A stretch of 18,616 nucleotides of DNA from CAYXVF01 sp964468125 (lineage in GTDB: Bacteria > Myxococcota > XYA12-FULL-58-9 > CAYXVF01): the NCBI GenBank assembly GCA_964468125.1, contig CAYXVF010000117.1, forward strand, positions 1-18,616, in the 5' to 3' direction. A program made the translations under genes and the position numbers. The notes below the pieces were generated by a model. It was not told where the DNA came from. It ran no database searches and saw nothing but the letters and a program-made list of their open reading frames with translations. Positions 1 through 5,003 of this stretch are shown here, piece after piece (the stretch's first letter is position 1; every line of letters starts with the position of its first letter).

Positions 1-426
1 AAGAAGCCCATCTCGTTCGTCGCGGCGGGAATGGGCACCACGTCGAGACTGATTGGTCGACTGCGGCGATACCAGACCGGCGGGGATTATCTGTTCGAGT
101 CGCGTTCATTGGGAAGGCATTTGTCGAGGCGGACGGCCCAACGGATCGTCGAATCAGCAGCTGCCATGGCGGGCATCGAGAAGCCGGTGAGTTGCCATAC
201 GCTCCGGCATACGTTTGCGACTCACTCGCTCGAAAACGGCGCGAGCTTGGCCGCGATTCAGGACATGCTCGGCCATGCCCGGGTGGAAACGACGCGCATC
301 TACACGCATGTGGCGTTGCTCACGAGCGGCGGCGCGAATAGCCCACTCGATCATTTGGTAGGCCAGCATTCGCAGCCGCCGAGCGGGCGATCAGCGCGGA
401 AGAGCCCAGTAGGCGTACGCGATTGA
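1..426 (+). CDS. Tyrosine recombinase (IntI/XerCD-like integrase), C-terminal part, 5' end outside the window
   Basis: The frame is open from base 1, so the N-terminus lies off the window; the first in-frame ATG (position 31) is internal to the fold. Counting from that ATG, the catalytic core is visible as HTLRH (His56, Arg59), the GH of MLGHARVETT (His82) and the nucleophile Tyr91 in RIYTHV. These are the box II signatures of DNA strand-exchanging tyrosine recombinases. After the tyrosine comes GGANSPLDHL, which resembles the SPLD tail of integron integrases and of some Xer-like recombinases. The IntI-specific insertion before box II is not evident, so assignment to IntI rather than XerCD is open. 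The last 20 or so codons run into attC-like DNA, and the stop overlaps the next gene's frame. Its position at the head of a cassette-like array suggests that it is, or was, the array's recombinase. Confidence 0.85.
   Translation, partial: KKPISFVAAGMGTTSRLIGRLRRYQTGGDYLFESRSLGRHLSRRTAQRIVESAAAMAGIEKPVSCHTLRHTFATHSLENGASLAAIQDMLGHARVETTRIYTHVALLTSGGANSPLDHLVGQHSQPPSGRSARKSPVGVRD
383..417 (-). repeat. Reversed attC-like half site at the integrase/cassette junction
   Basis: Read on the minus strand, this stretch begins CGCCTACTGGGCTCTTCCGC and continues GCTGATC. It aligns with the conserved arm found after the other modules (CGCC-AAT, then CGCGCT, then GATTCC or GGTCCC). It lies between the integrase core and the ParD frame and encodes the atypical tail of the integrase. 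This could be the attI-side junction or an eroded attC. The second arm is not clear, so it is called a half site. Confidence 0.4.
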
Positions 427-662
427 GCCGGTTGGATTGGGGCAATCTTGCGCGCCTCACCAAGGATGGGCCGTACTCGAACGCTAGCGAAGTCGTTCGC
501 GATGCCCTTCGTCTTCACGAGGAGTATCACCTGAGGCTCGAAGCGCTTCGAATGGAGGTTCGCAAGGGTGTCGACTCCCTGAAGTCGGGACGAATCAGCC
601 GTGATGGTCTTGCGGACATTAAGAAGGCCGCCAAGAAGAGACGAGTCGCGAAGAAGCGATGA
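423..662 (+). CDS. parD: ParD-like ribbon-helix-helix antitoxin, probably short at the N-terminus
   Basis: The centre carries the ParD hallmark GPYSNASEVVRDALRL (residues 16-31) followed by a charged helical tail rich in Lys/Arg, which fits an antitoxin that binds DNA as a dimer and wraps its toxin. The only start is TTG at 423. Family members usually have about 20 residues, including a DNA-contacting beta strand, before the GRYxSASE motif; here there are about 15 and the strand is not evident. The frame is open further upstream through attC-like DNA, so either translation begins at another site or recombination removed the true start. Its stop overlaps the toxin start (ATGA), the usual coupling of a type II toxin-antitoxin pair. 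Confidence 0.75.
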   Translation: MSRLDWGNLARLTKDGPYSNASEVVRDALRLHEEYHLRLEALRMEVRKGVDSLKSGRISRDGLADIKKAAKKRRVAKKR

Positions 663-964
663 GCAAATGGGTTCTCTCGTCGGAGGCCCGTGAGTACTCA
701 ATCGACATCTATGTCTACACCGAACAGCGATGGGACGAGGAGCAGGCTGACCGATATCTCGACAGCCTCTATGTCATCATCGAAGGATTGACTCTGAACT
801 CCGGTAAGGAGCGGCCGGAACTTCACCCAGAGGTCCGCAGCGTGAACAACGGCAAACACGTTGTCTCGTTCATTCCGCATGGGGGTGGGGTAGGGATTGT
901 TCGGGTTCTCCACGGTGCCCGGGATATCGACGGATTGTTCCGCGATTTCGAGCCGGAGTTCTGA
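659..964 (+). CDS. parE: ParE-family toxin
   Basis: This 101-residue protein has the RelE/ParE fold signature: WVLSSEAREYSIDIYVYT at the N-terminus, a helix with EEQADRYLDSLYVII, the RPELHPEVRSVNNGKHVVSF strand region, and the closing GIVRVLHGARDID. ParE toxins poison DNA gyrase, whereas RelE relatives cleave mRNA; the sequence alone favours ParE because of the ParD partner. It starts at ATG 659, overlapping the antitoxin stop by four bases, so the two are translationally coupled. The stop codon is followed within six bases by an attC-like element, the layout expected of a gene cassette. Confidence 0.85.
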   Translation: MSKWVLSSEAREYSIDIYVYTEQRWDEEQADRYLDSLYVIIEGLTLNSGKERPELHPEVRSVNNGKHVVSFIPHGGGVGIVRVLHGARDIDGLFRDFEPEF

Positions 965-969
965 GCGAT

Positions 970-1123
970 CGCCTAATGCCAGTCTCGTGTGACAACGGCG
1001 GCCCTGTGTTCCGTGTCATTGAGTTGTTCGGGGAAGAAGATGCCACGGCCAGCACGACCTGAACAGGCAGCCGTTGTGTCCGGCCCGAAGGGCCGGGCCG
1101 CAGCACATGAGGGATATTAGGCG
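970..1123. repeat. Composite, convergent attC-like palindromic element
   Basis: A 10-bp perfect inverted pair, ATCGCCTAAT (968-977) and ATTAGGCGAT (1116-1125), bounds the element. Both arms resemble the conserved attC arm of this island: the left arm read on + (CGCCTAATGCCAGTCTCGTG) and the right arm read on - (CGCCTAATATCCCTCATGTG, then CTGCGG). The right arm also carries the hairpin CCGGCCCGAAGGGCCGG (1080-1096) and a nearly identical, inverted copy of the core at 5238-5282. The element therefore looks like two attC sites facing each other, one just after the ParE stop and one just after the reversed ParE/RelE stop. Confidence 0.55.
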
Positions 1124-1125
1124 AT

Positions 1126-1425
1126 TCACTCGAGCTCGTCGTCCCGTAGCAGCCGATGCCCCTCGAAAACGGTGAGGACCTCGACCTGCTTCAAGCGAAC
1201 TCGATATACGATCCGGTAGTTGCCGTGGATGAGTTCCCGCACGTTTTCCGCCCAGAGCTCTGGAAGGTGTCTTCCGCGATTGGGCTGTTCGGAAAGTGTC
1301 TGGACGAGCTCGATGAGCTCGGCGACGACGTTCGACGCTGCAACGGGGTTATCTTGCTCGATGTACGCTTCGATTTCGGCGAGTCGCTCAATCGCGGTAT
1401 GAGTCCAGCGAATCTTCCGTTTCAC
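1126..1425 (-). CDS. ParE/RelE-family toxin of a Phd-linked pair
   Basis: The protein has 99 residues and a clear ParE/RelE superfamily pattern: MKRKIRWTHTAIERLAEIEAYI, a helix-rich centre (NPVAASNVVAELIELVQ), GRHLPELWAENVRELIHGNY, and the terminal strands YRIVYRVRLKQVEVLTVFEG. This superfamily comprises ribosome-dependent RNases and gyrase poisons; the sequence does not decide which. The ATG overlaps the upstream antitoxin stop by four bases (ATGA), so translation is coupled. The stop abuts the attC-like element, and the whole pair reads against the integrase and against the flanking ParDE pair. Reversed toxin-antitoxin cassettes with their own promoter are known from large chromosomal integrons. 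Confidence 0.85.
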   Translation of the reverse strand: MKRKIRWTHTAIERLAEIEAYIEQDNPVAASNVVAELIELVQTLSEQPNRGRHLPELWAENVRELIHGNYRIVYRVRLKQVEVLTVFEGHRLLRDDELE

Positions 1426-1721
1426 TTCTCGGCTCGTCGGCGCTTCCTTTTAGCAGCCAACTCCTTCTTGAGTTCCGCCGTGGAAACCGTCTCACCTCTG
1501 TCGGCTTCCGCCATGCCTCTGGCAATGCTCTCGACGAGTTCGTTGCGGTACTTCATGCGATCGAACTCTTGCGGTGAAATAACGACAGCGGCTGCTCTGC
1601 CATTCTGAGTAATGACTATCGAGCGGTTCTCCTCGGATACTTTCCGCAACCAAGACGCGGCTTCGCTCTTGAATTGTCCGACAGGAACTAGGTCGTTAGC
1701 GAGTTCAGGCTCATTCGGCAT
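1422..1721 (-). CDS. Phd/YefM-family antitoxin
   Basis: From ATG 1721 the protein has 99 residues. The N-terminal DNA-binding and dimerisation domain is typical: DLVPVGQFKSEAASWLRKVS, then ENRSIVITQNGRAAAVVISP and EFDRM. The C-terminal part is charged and helical (GETVSTAELKKELAAKRKRR), as expected for the toxin-wrapping segment. The frame extends upstream to 1895, but that extension runs through the promoter and is Arg-rich without family similarity, so ATG 1721 is preferred. No Shine-Dalgarno sequence precedes it; the ATG lies at the predicted transcription start. It overlaps and is coupled to the toxin at 1126-1425. Autorepression by the antitoxin-toxin complex is expected and is supported by two palindromes upstream. 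Confidence 0.85.
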   Translation of the reverse strand: MPNEPELANDLVPVGQFKSEAASWLRKVSEENRSIVITQNGRAAAVVISPQEFDRMKYRNELVESIARGMAEADRGETVSTAELKKELAAKRKRRRAEK

Positions 1722-1756
1722 GAACCAAATTTGGTCTAAATTTAGTCTTCTGTCAA
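1721..1756 (-). promoter_or_regulatory. Promoter and twin palindromic operator of the Phd-type antitoxin
   Basis: On the minus strand an exact -35 TTGACA (1756-1751) is followed after 17 bp by CAAATT (1733-1728) as a weak -10, placing the transcription start at or next to the ATG. Two perfect palindromes cover this region: ACCAAATTTGGT (1724-1735) and CTAAATTTAG (1736-1745). Their centres are 11 bp apart, about one helical turn, which suits cooperative binding of antitoxin dimers. No ribosome-binding site is seen, so the mRNA may be leaderless. Confidence 0.6.
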
Positions 1757-2000
1757 CATCGCGGGAAGCGCGCCGCGCTATCGCGCGAGCTCGTTCAGCA
1801 ACGCCTCGAGTCGAGGAAAACGTCCGGATTCGCCCGGTCCGAGATGACCTTCCATCGGCTCCATGAGTATGAGCGAGGAGACAATGGTGTTGCACATTGA
1901 TCGAAGGGCTTCGCGCTCATGGGCATGAGGCGCCCTTAGTTCGGCCTCAGCGGCCCTGCGCCCATCGAGGACGGCAACGAGATCCTCCAGGTCACGGCTG
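1757..2000. other. Gap between the Phd promoter and the Doc fragment; no supported gene
   Basis: I see no convincing complete gene. Around 1931-1975 there is GCGCCCTTAGTTCGGCCTCA followed by GCGGCCCTGCGCCC. It weakly resembles the attC arm and could be the eroded site bounding the Doc cassette. Missing N-terminal codons of the Doc toxin would be expected here, but none of the three + frames shows a recognisable Doc N-terminus. Confidence 0.35.
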
Positions 2001-2273
2001 ATGGTTGGATCACCTATCCCTCGGCTCTATCCTTCCGTGGTCGAGAAAGCCGCTGCCCTCGGGTATTCGTTGACCGCGAACCATCCGTTCAACGACGGAA
2101 ACAAGCGTGTCGGTCATGCGGCTCTTGAAACGATGCTGATGCTGTATGGTCTCGAGTTGGAAGCAAAGATCGACGACGCTGAAAAAGTCATGCTGGGCGT
2201 CGCAGCTGGCACGATCGATCGTAACGAGTTCACCCGCTGGGTCCGCGCAGTGGCTGTACAGACAGACGTCTAG
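2001..2273 (+). CDS. doc: Doc/Fic-family death-on-curing toxin, N-terminally truncated
   Basis: The protein contains the Fic/Doc catalytic loop HPFNDGNKR (residues 28-36), matching HxFx(D/E)GNxR with the essential histidine present, preceded by LYPSVVEKAAALGYSLTAN and followed by VGHAALETMLMLYGLEL. Doc enzymes transfer phosphate (relatives transfer AMP) to targets such as elongation factor Tu. Full Doc proteins have about 120-130 residues; here only 90 remain from ATG 2001, and the usual N-terminal part (helix plus GxRD..LLESAL) is absent. No antitoxin gene with a recognisable Phd or AbrB fold lies immediately upstream. It may be a dead remnant or a gene cut by cassette recombination. An attC-like arm begins nine bases after its stop, as for the other cassettes. 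Confidence 0.75.
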   Translation: MVGSPIPRLYPSVVEKAAALGYSLTANHPFNDGNKRVGHAALETMLMLYGLELEAKIDDAEKVMLGVAAGTIDRNEFTRWVRAVAVQTDV

Positions 2274-2281
2274 TCGCTCGC

Positions 2282-2317
2282 CGCCCAATACCGCTTTCGC
2301 GCTCAGATTCCAGCCAA
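2282..2317 (+). repeat. attC-like arm after doc, second arm missing
   Basis: CGCCCAATACCGCTTTCGCG (2282-2301) continues CTCAGATTCCAGCC and aligns closely with the arm at 4466-4500 (CGCCCGATACCACTTGCGCG, then CTGAGGTCCCGGCC). It follows the doc stop directly. The matching right arm is not found. Instead the IS21 terminus begins at about 2321, so the insertion sequence or a later deletion probably removed it. Confidence 0.5.
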
Positions 2318-2325
2318 GCTTGGTC

Positions 2326-2368
2326 AACGACAACTATTTTTCCCCGGCAGCGACAATTAGAATTCCCC
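2326..2368. repeat. Tandem terminal repeats of the IS21 remnant
   Basis: Two 20-bp copies at 2326-2345 (AACGACAACTATTTTTCCCC) and 2349-2368 (AGCGACAATTAGAATTCCCC) match at 15 of 20 positions with a 23-bp period. IS21-family ends commonly carry such multiple transposase-binding repeats. Confidence 0.6.
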
Positions 2369-2402
2369 AGTCGGGTTTCTTGAGGGAGTGCAGCTGGTAG
2401 GC

Positions 2403-3064
2403 TCAATCCTCCGATCGAACTCCTTTTCTCTTCTTGCTCGCGGTTTCTGTTCGATAGCTCTCACCTGTGATCTCGAGGATCGTGGAATGATGCACCAGGC
2501 GATCAATGGCTGCTGCCGTGGGCATCGGATCCCGAAAGATCTTGTCCCACTGTGAGAAGACGAGGTTGCTGGAGATCATGACACTCCGCCTCTCGTAGCG
2601 TTCTGCGAGGAAGGTGAGGAGCACCTCCATCTCGTCTCGGTCGTGCTGGACGTAGCCGATGTCATCAATCATCACGATATCGAACTGGTCGAGTCGCCGA
2701 AGCAGCTTCTCGAGTTCGAGATCTCGTTTCCCTGCGAGCAGCTGTTGAACGAGTTGGAACGCGGGTGTGAAGAGAACTCGGTGGCCTCGCTGAATCAGCT
2801 CATGCCCGATGGCGCACAGCAGATGTGTTTTGCCTCGTCCAGGAAGGCCGAATGCGAGAACGTTCTCTGCTCTTCCAACGAATTCGCCCGTGAGGAGACT
2901 GTTGATTTGGCGGCGAACCTTTTGCGACAGCCGTTTCTGGTCGAAGGTTGCGAGGGCCTTCTCGCTCGGAAGCTGAGAAGCTCGCTGATTTCGGTCGATG
3001 CGTCTTCGCTTCCGTTCGGTCAGCTCGTGCTCCGCCAGCGCACGAAGGTAGTCGGGATGGGTCC
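2403..3064 (-). pseudogene. istB: IS21 helper ATPase IstB, lacking its start
   Basis: The minus frame is open from about 3122 to the stop at 2403 and encodes nearly all of IstB: DYLRALAEHELTERKRRR, ENVLAFGLPGRGKTH (Walker A, GLPGRGKT), LFTPAFQLVQQLLAGKRDLE, DIVMIDDIGYVQ (Walker B), ERYERRSVMISSNLVFSQWD and AAAIDRLVHHSTILEI. IstB is the AAA+ helper that directs the IS21 transposase to its target. No ATG, GTG or TTG occurs in frame until GTG 2675, which lies past the Walker A, so the protein cannot be made normally. The N-terminal few dozen residues are replaced by the istA fragment in another frame. The loss is a deletion within the element rather than a point mutation. Confidence 0.85.
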
Positions 3065-3388
3065 ACCCGCACCATCGGACCGGTGCCGTAGTCGACTTGA
3101 GCTTCCTCGATGAACTCGCGGTGGGGTTCGCACGCGCTCGCTGGCGTTAACCGCCGCGTCGAACGTCACCATCGCGGTGCGTTCGTCGTCACTCAGAAAC
3201 TCAAGAAACCAGTCCGTCGACTCTCGGACGAGGTAGGCGTAGGAGTCCCATTGCGCGATCAATTCCTCAGGAACGTGAACGAATGGGACAATCTCGTTGT
3301 AACGCGTCTGCTTATCGAAACTAGACAGGTTCTCGAGCGCCTCGATGAGATGGGCGCGGCTGTTTTTTTGGCGTTCCTCTTTTGACAT
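3020..3388 (-). CDS. Hypothetical protein, 3' end replaced by IS21 DNA
   Basis: From ATG 3388 (preceded by GAGG nine bases upstream; an ATG at 3412 lacks such a site) the product begins MSKEERQKNSRAHLIEAL and continues with NEIVPFVHVPEELIAQWDSY and STDWFLEFLSDDERTAMVTF. Amino-acid composition is natural, with balanced charge and several Trp, but I do not recognise a family. From about 3130 the frame runs through the istA/istB remnant and reads Arg/Ser-rich nonsense to the stop at 3020. The native C-terminus was therefore probably lost, and the true gene covers roughly 3130-3388. It lies 3' of another reversed unknown ORF and may share its transcript. Confidence 0.45.
   Translation of the reverse strand: MSKEERQKNSRAHLIEALENLSSFDKQTRYNEIVPFVHVPEELIAQWDSYAYLVRESTDWFLEFLSDDERTAMVTFDAAVNASERVRTPPRVHRGSSSRLRHRSDGAGGPIPTTFVRWRSTS
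3064..3144 (-). pseudogene. istA: IS21 transposase IstA, internal fragment
   Basis: In a different minus frame from istB, after a stop at 3145-3147, the translation reads PHREFIEEAQVDYGTGPMVR. The EEAQVDYGTGPMVR stretch is the beginning of the DDE catalytic domain of IstA, with the first catalytic aspartate in QVDYG. Similarity stops at about 3064, where istB similarity begins in the neighbouring frame, so everything from the DDE domain onward has been deleted. Confidence 0.65.
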
Positions 3389-3429
3389 GTCGACCTCAAA
3401 GTGGACCTTCATAGGCTATGTGGGATCTG

Positions 3430-3699
3430 TCAGCGATCTCTTCGGCGGCGAATCACATGCCCATCAATATCCAACCACTGGTCATGCTCGTTCTTCCAAC
3501 GGAAGCATCCGTTCTCTTGTCGGCTCCACTTCGACGCTACAGCGTTCTTGCCATTAGGCCGCATGAATCGCAGACGTTCGATATTGTTTTGATCTTTCGC
3601 GAAATCGGCGACAGAATTGGAAATCTGCATGCAGAGGCCATCGCCTTTTCGACCGCCGAGTCGGCTGGAATTGTCGACGCGGTCGTTGACCGACTCCAC
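3430..3699 (-). CDS. Hypothetical small protein, uncertain start
   Basis: The segment ISNSVADFAKDQNNIERLRF, followed by KNAVASKWSRQENGCFRWKN and DQWLDIDGHVIRRRR, looks like genuine coding sequence on the minus strand: aromatic residues and charges are spread as in a globular basic protein. The frame is open to 3798, but that upstream part lies inside the attC-like element, so translation should begin lower. Candidates are GTG 3699 and ATG 3630; neither has a strong ribosome-binding site. The + strand of the same region also has a long open frame whose composition looks like an antisense shadow. The stop is 17 bases from ATG 3412 and about 40 from ATG 3388 of the next reversed ORF. Function unknown. 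Confidence 0.35.
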   Translation of the reverse strand: MESVNDRVDNSSRLGGRKGDGLCMQISNSVADFAKDQNNIERLRFMRPNGKNAVASKWSRQENGCFRWKNEHDQWLDIDGHVIRRRRDR

Positions 3700-3742
3700 A
3701 CTTCTGGGGTGGAATCGATGGCCACAGAGTCGAGCCGCGCGT

Positions 3743-3826
3743 CGCCCAATAGGTCTCACGCGCTGGGGTCCCGACCGTCGCGAGATCGAGGTCGCCAATT
3801 CTGAGGAGCCGGTCGGGACTTAGGCG
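3743..3826 (+). repeat. attC-like recombination site
   Basis: The left arm is CGCCCAATAGGTCTCACGCG followed by CTGGGGTCCCGACCG; the right arm is CGGTCGGGACTTAGGCG. The inner stem GTCCCGACCG (3768-3777) pairs perfectly with CGGTCGGGAC (3810-3819), and the outer boxes CGCCCAA and CTTAGGCG pair imperfectly. The total of 84 bp is within the size range of integron attC sites. It separates the unknown reversed ORFs from the MazF module. Confidence 0.6.
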
Positions 3827-3838
3827 ATCGGTGAGCCG

Positions 3839-4150
3839 TTAGTCGATTTCCAGACCAAGTGCGAAGGCGAGAGCGGCATCCATCTGTTCGCGTTTTGCCT
3901 TCGACAAAGCCCCGGCTCGCTCTGCAAGAACCGCCTTCGATATCGTGACGAGTGCGTCGCAGTTGATGACACCCCGCTTGGGAAGCCCTTCCCGCTTTCC
4001 AACCACAACCTCAACCGCGAAAGCACGAATCGTCGTCGTAACCGGCGCTACCGTGACGTTTGTACGCACGGAATACGCTTCATCTCTGGAAACGAGAACA
4101 ACTGGCCTCCGTTTGTCGACTTCCGCCCACCAAATCTCGCCTCGTTTCAC
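3839..4150 (-). CDS. mazF: MazF/PemK-family endoribonuclease toxin
   Basis: From GTG 4150 the product is 103 residues, the usual MazF length. It opens VKRGEIWWAEVDKRRPVVLV, then SRDEAYSVRTNVTVAPVTTT, IRAFAVEVVVG and GVINCDALVTISK. These are the conserved beta-barrel strands of MazF, including the GEIWW entry and the RPVVLVSRD loop whose Arg takes part in RNA cleavage. MazF toxins cut mRNA at short sequence motifs. The start lies four bases after the antitoxin stop with an AGGA-type site inside the antitoxin gene. The frame extends up to 4336, but that part overlaps the antitoxin in another frame and is not MazF-like. The stop lies just outside the attC-like site at 3743-3826. Confidence 0.9.
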   Translation of the reverse strand: MKRGEIWWAEVDKRRPVVLVSRDEAYSVRTNVTVAPVTTTIRAFAVEVVVGKREGLPKRGVINCDALVTISKAVLAERAGALSKAKREQMDAALAFALGLEID

Positions 4151-4154
4151 AGAT

Positions 4155-4403
4155 TCACCAGTCCTGCGAAGCAAGCGTATTGCGTGCAGAGTCTTGCCAC
4201 GCCTCGGCCTCCCTCTCTGGCACTTGCTCGTAGCCATCGACATATCGCCGAACCTTTTCGACGTGTTCTTCTCGAGATACGAGAGCCCGAACTGCGCGGG
4301 CGAAGAGTGCGCTACGTGACTCACCTGTCTTCGCACGCAGTCGCTCTGCTTCTGCGAGCGTCTCTGGATCGAGGCTGATTGCTATCTTCTCCGCGCTACT
4401 CAT
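4155..4403 (-). CDS. CopG-like ribbon-helix-helix antitoxin of the MazF pair
   Basis: The 82-residue product begins MSSAEKIAISLDPETLAEAE and continues RLRAKTGESRSALFARAVRA, the pattern of a ribbon-helix-helix DNA-binding domain: strand KIAISLDPE, two helices, and GESRSALF at the helix turn. An acidic tail (EEHVEKVRRYVDGYEQVPERE) should neutralise MazF. Family context makes it the antitoxin and autorepressor of the operon. It starts directly at a palindromic operator with no good ribosome-binding site, suggesting a leaderless message. Expression is opposite to the integrase direction, so the module needs its own promoter, which is visible upstream. Confidence 0.85.
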   Translation of the reverse strand: MSSAEKIAISLDPETLAEAERLRAKTGESRSALFARAVRALVSREEHVEKVRRYVDGYEQVPEREAEAWQDSARNTLASQDW

Positions 4404-4439
4404 GGTATGAATCTTTCATACCAACCCCTGGCTCGTCAA
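4403..4439 (-). promoter_or_regulatory. Promoter and operator of the CopG-like antitoxin/mazF operon
   Basis: A perfect 9-bp inverted repeat, TGGTATGAA (4403-4411) and TTCATACCA (4415-4423), with a 3-bp centre abuts the ATG. On the minus strand TTGACG (4439-4434) and AAAGAT (4416-4411) are 17 bp apart, a plausible -35 and -10, which puts the start of transcription at the ATG about seven bases further. The operator overlaps the -10, consistent with antitoxin repression. Confidence 0.6.
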
Positions 4440-4465
4440 TCACGCTTCCAGCGAGAAGCCGCGAT

Positions 4466-4575
4466 CGCCCGATACCACTTGCGCGCTGAGGTCCCGGCCG
4501 TCGAGCTCCGCGGTAGCGGCTCAAGTCGCCACCGTGCTGCCCGAGCGCCGGACAGCCGGCCGGGACACAACCGGG
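4466..4575 (+). repeat. attC-like recombination site
   Basis: The left arm CGCCCGATACCACTTGCGCG continues CTGAGGTCCCGGCCG. Its stem GTCCCGGCCG (4491-4500) pairs perfectly with CGGCCGGGAC (4557-4566). The right side then reads ACACAACCGGG, like the ACACAACGGC after the stem at 5264-5272. The outer right box is weak. It lies between the start of the reversed MazF module and the next + strand gene pair. Confidence 0.55.
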
Positions 4576-4607
4576 ACCTGTTGTGACGTACTGGTCGTGG
4601 TATCGTC

Positions 4608-5003
4608 TTGGCGAACTGGCTCCCGCTCACACATGGACCTGCCAGGTGCCGGTTGTCGCGGAAGACTGCATTAAGCGCCTGCTTTGTTGGACGAACAGGA
4701 ACGCTCGAGGCGGAACTGGACCGGGTCTACGGGTTCTCGTACCGTCGGACGGTTGCCCTCAGAGACAATCTTTCACTTCCTGTTCGGCGCTCCGGATCAG
4801 GCGAAGCGTACGACCACGCCAACGAGGTTGATGACGCCCTGAACGCACTGATCACCATCGGTGAAAAGCTATCAGCCAGGGCGGAACATCTTCGATACGA
4901 ACTACCCGCAAGCGCATCTGAGTTACGACAGCTGGACGACTACACGTCGAGCATTCGAGAGATGATTTCGAAGACCACTGCCTTCATAGGAATGACTCCA
5001 TGA
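4608..5003 (+). CDS. Hypothetical protein, first gene of an unknown cassette pair
   Basis: The frame opens at TTG 4608 and ends by overlapping the next gene (ATGA). The convincing part is the C-terminal two thirds: TLEAELDRVYGFSYRRTVAL, SGEAYDHANEVDDALNALIT, EKLSARAEHLRYELPASASE and QLDDYTSSIREMISKTTAFI, mostly amphipathic helices. The first 30 residues in this frame look less natural than those of the neighbouring frame starting at GTG 4583 (VTYWSWYRLGELAPAHTWTC, then PVVAEDCIKRLLCW), so a frameshift near 4690-4710 is possible. No family is recognised. It follows an attC-like site and is coupled to a second small gene, the architecture of the toxin-antitoxin cassettes nearby, but no toxin fold is visible. 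Confidence 0.5.
   Translation: MANWLPLTHGPARCRLSRKTALSACFVGRTGTLEAELDRVYGFSYRRTVALRDNLSLPVRRSGSGEAYDHANEVDDALNALITIGEKLSARAEHLRYELPASASELRQLDDYTSSIREMISKTTAFIGMTP

Larger units (their letters stand above)
2321..3140 (-). mobile_element. IS21-family remnant with internal deletion
   Basis: One terminus is visible at about 2321 (TGGTCAACGACAACT...) with the repeated terminal motifs typical of IS21 elements. Reading leftwards on the minus strand, a short istA fragment (about 3144-3064) is followed almost at once by most of istB (about 3064-2403). More than 1 kb of istA and the istA-side terminus are missing, so the copy cannot move on its own. It lies between a broken attC-like site and a hypothetical gene whose 3' end it replaces. 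Confidence 0.75.

Noticed and set aside
1866..1928. Short + strand ORF (ATG AGT ATG AGC GAG...) as a Doc antitoxin
   Set aside because: Only about 20 codons with no Phd, AbrB or other antitoxin pattern.
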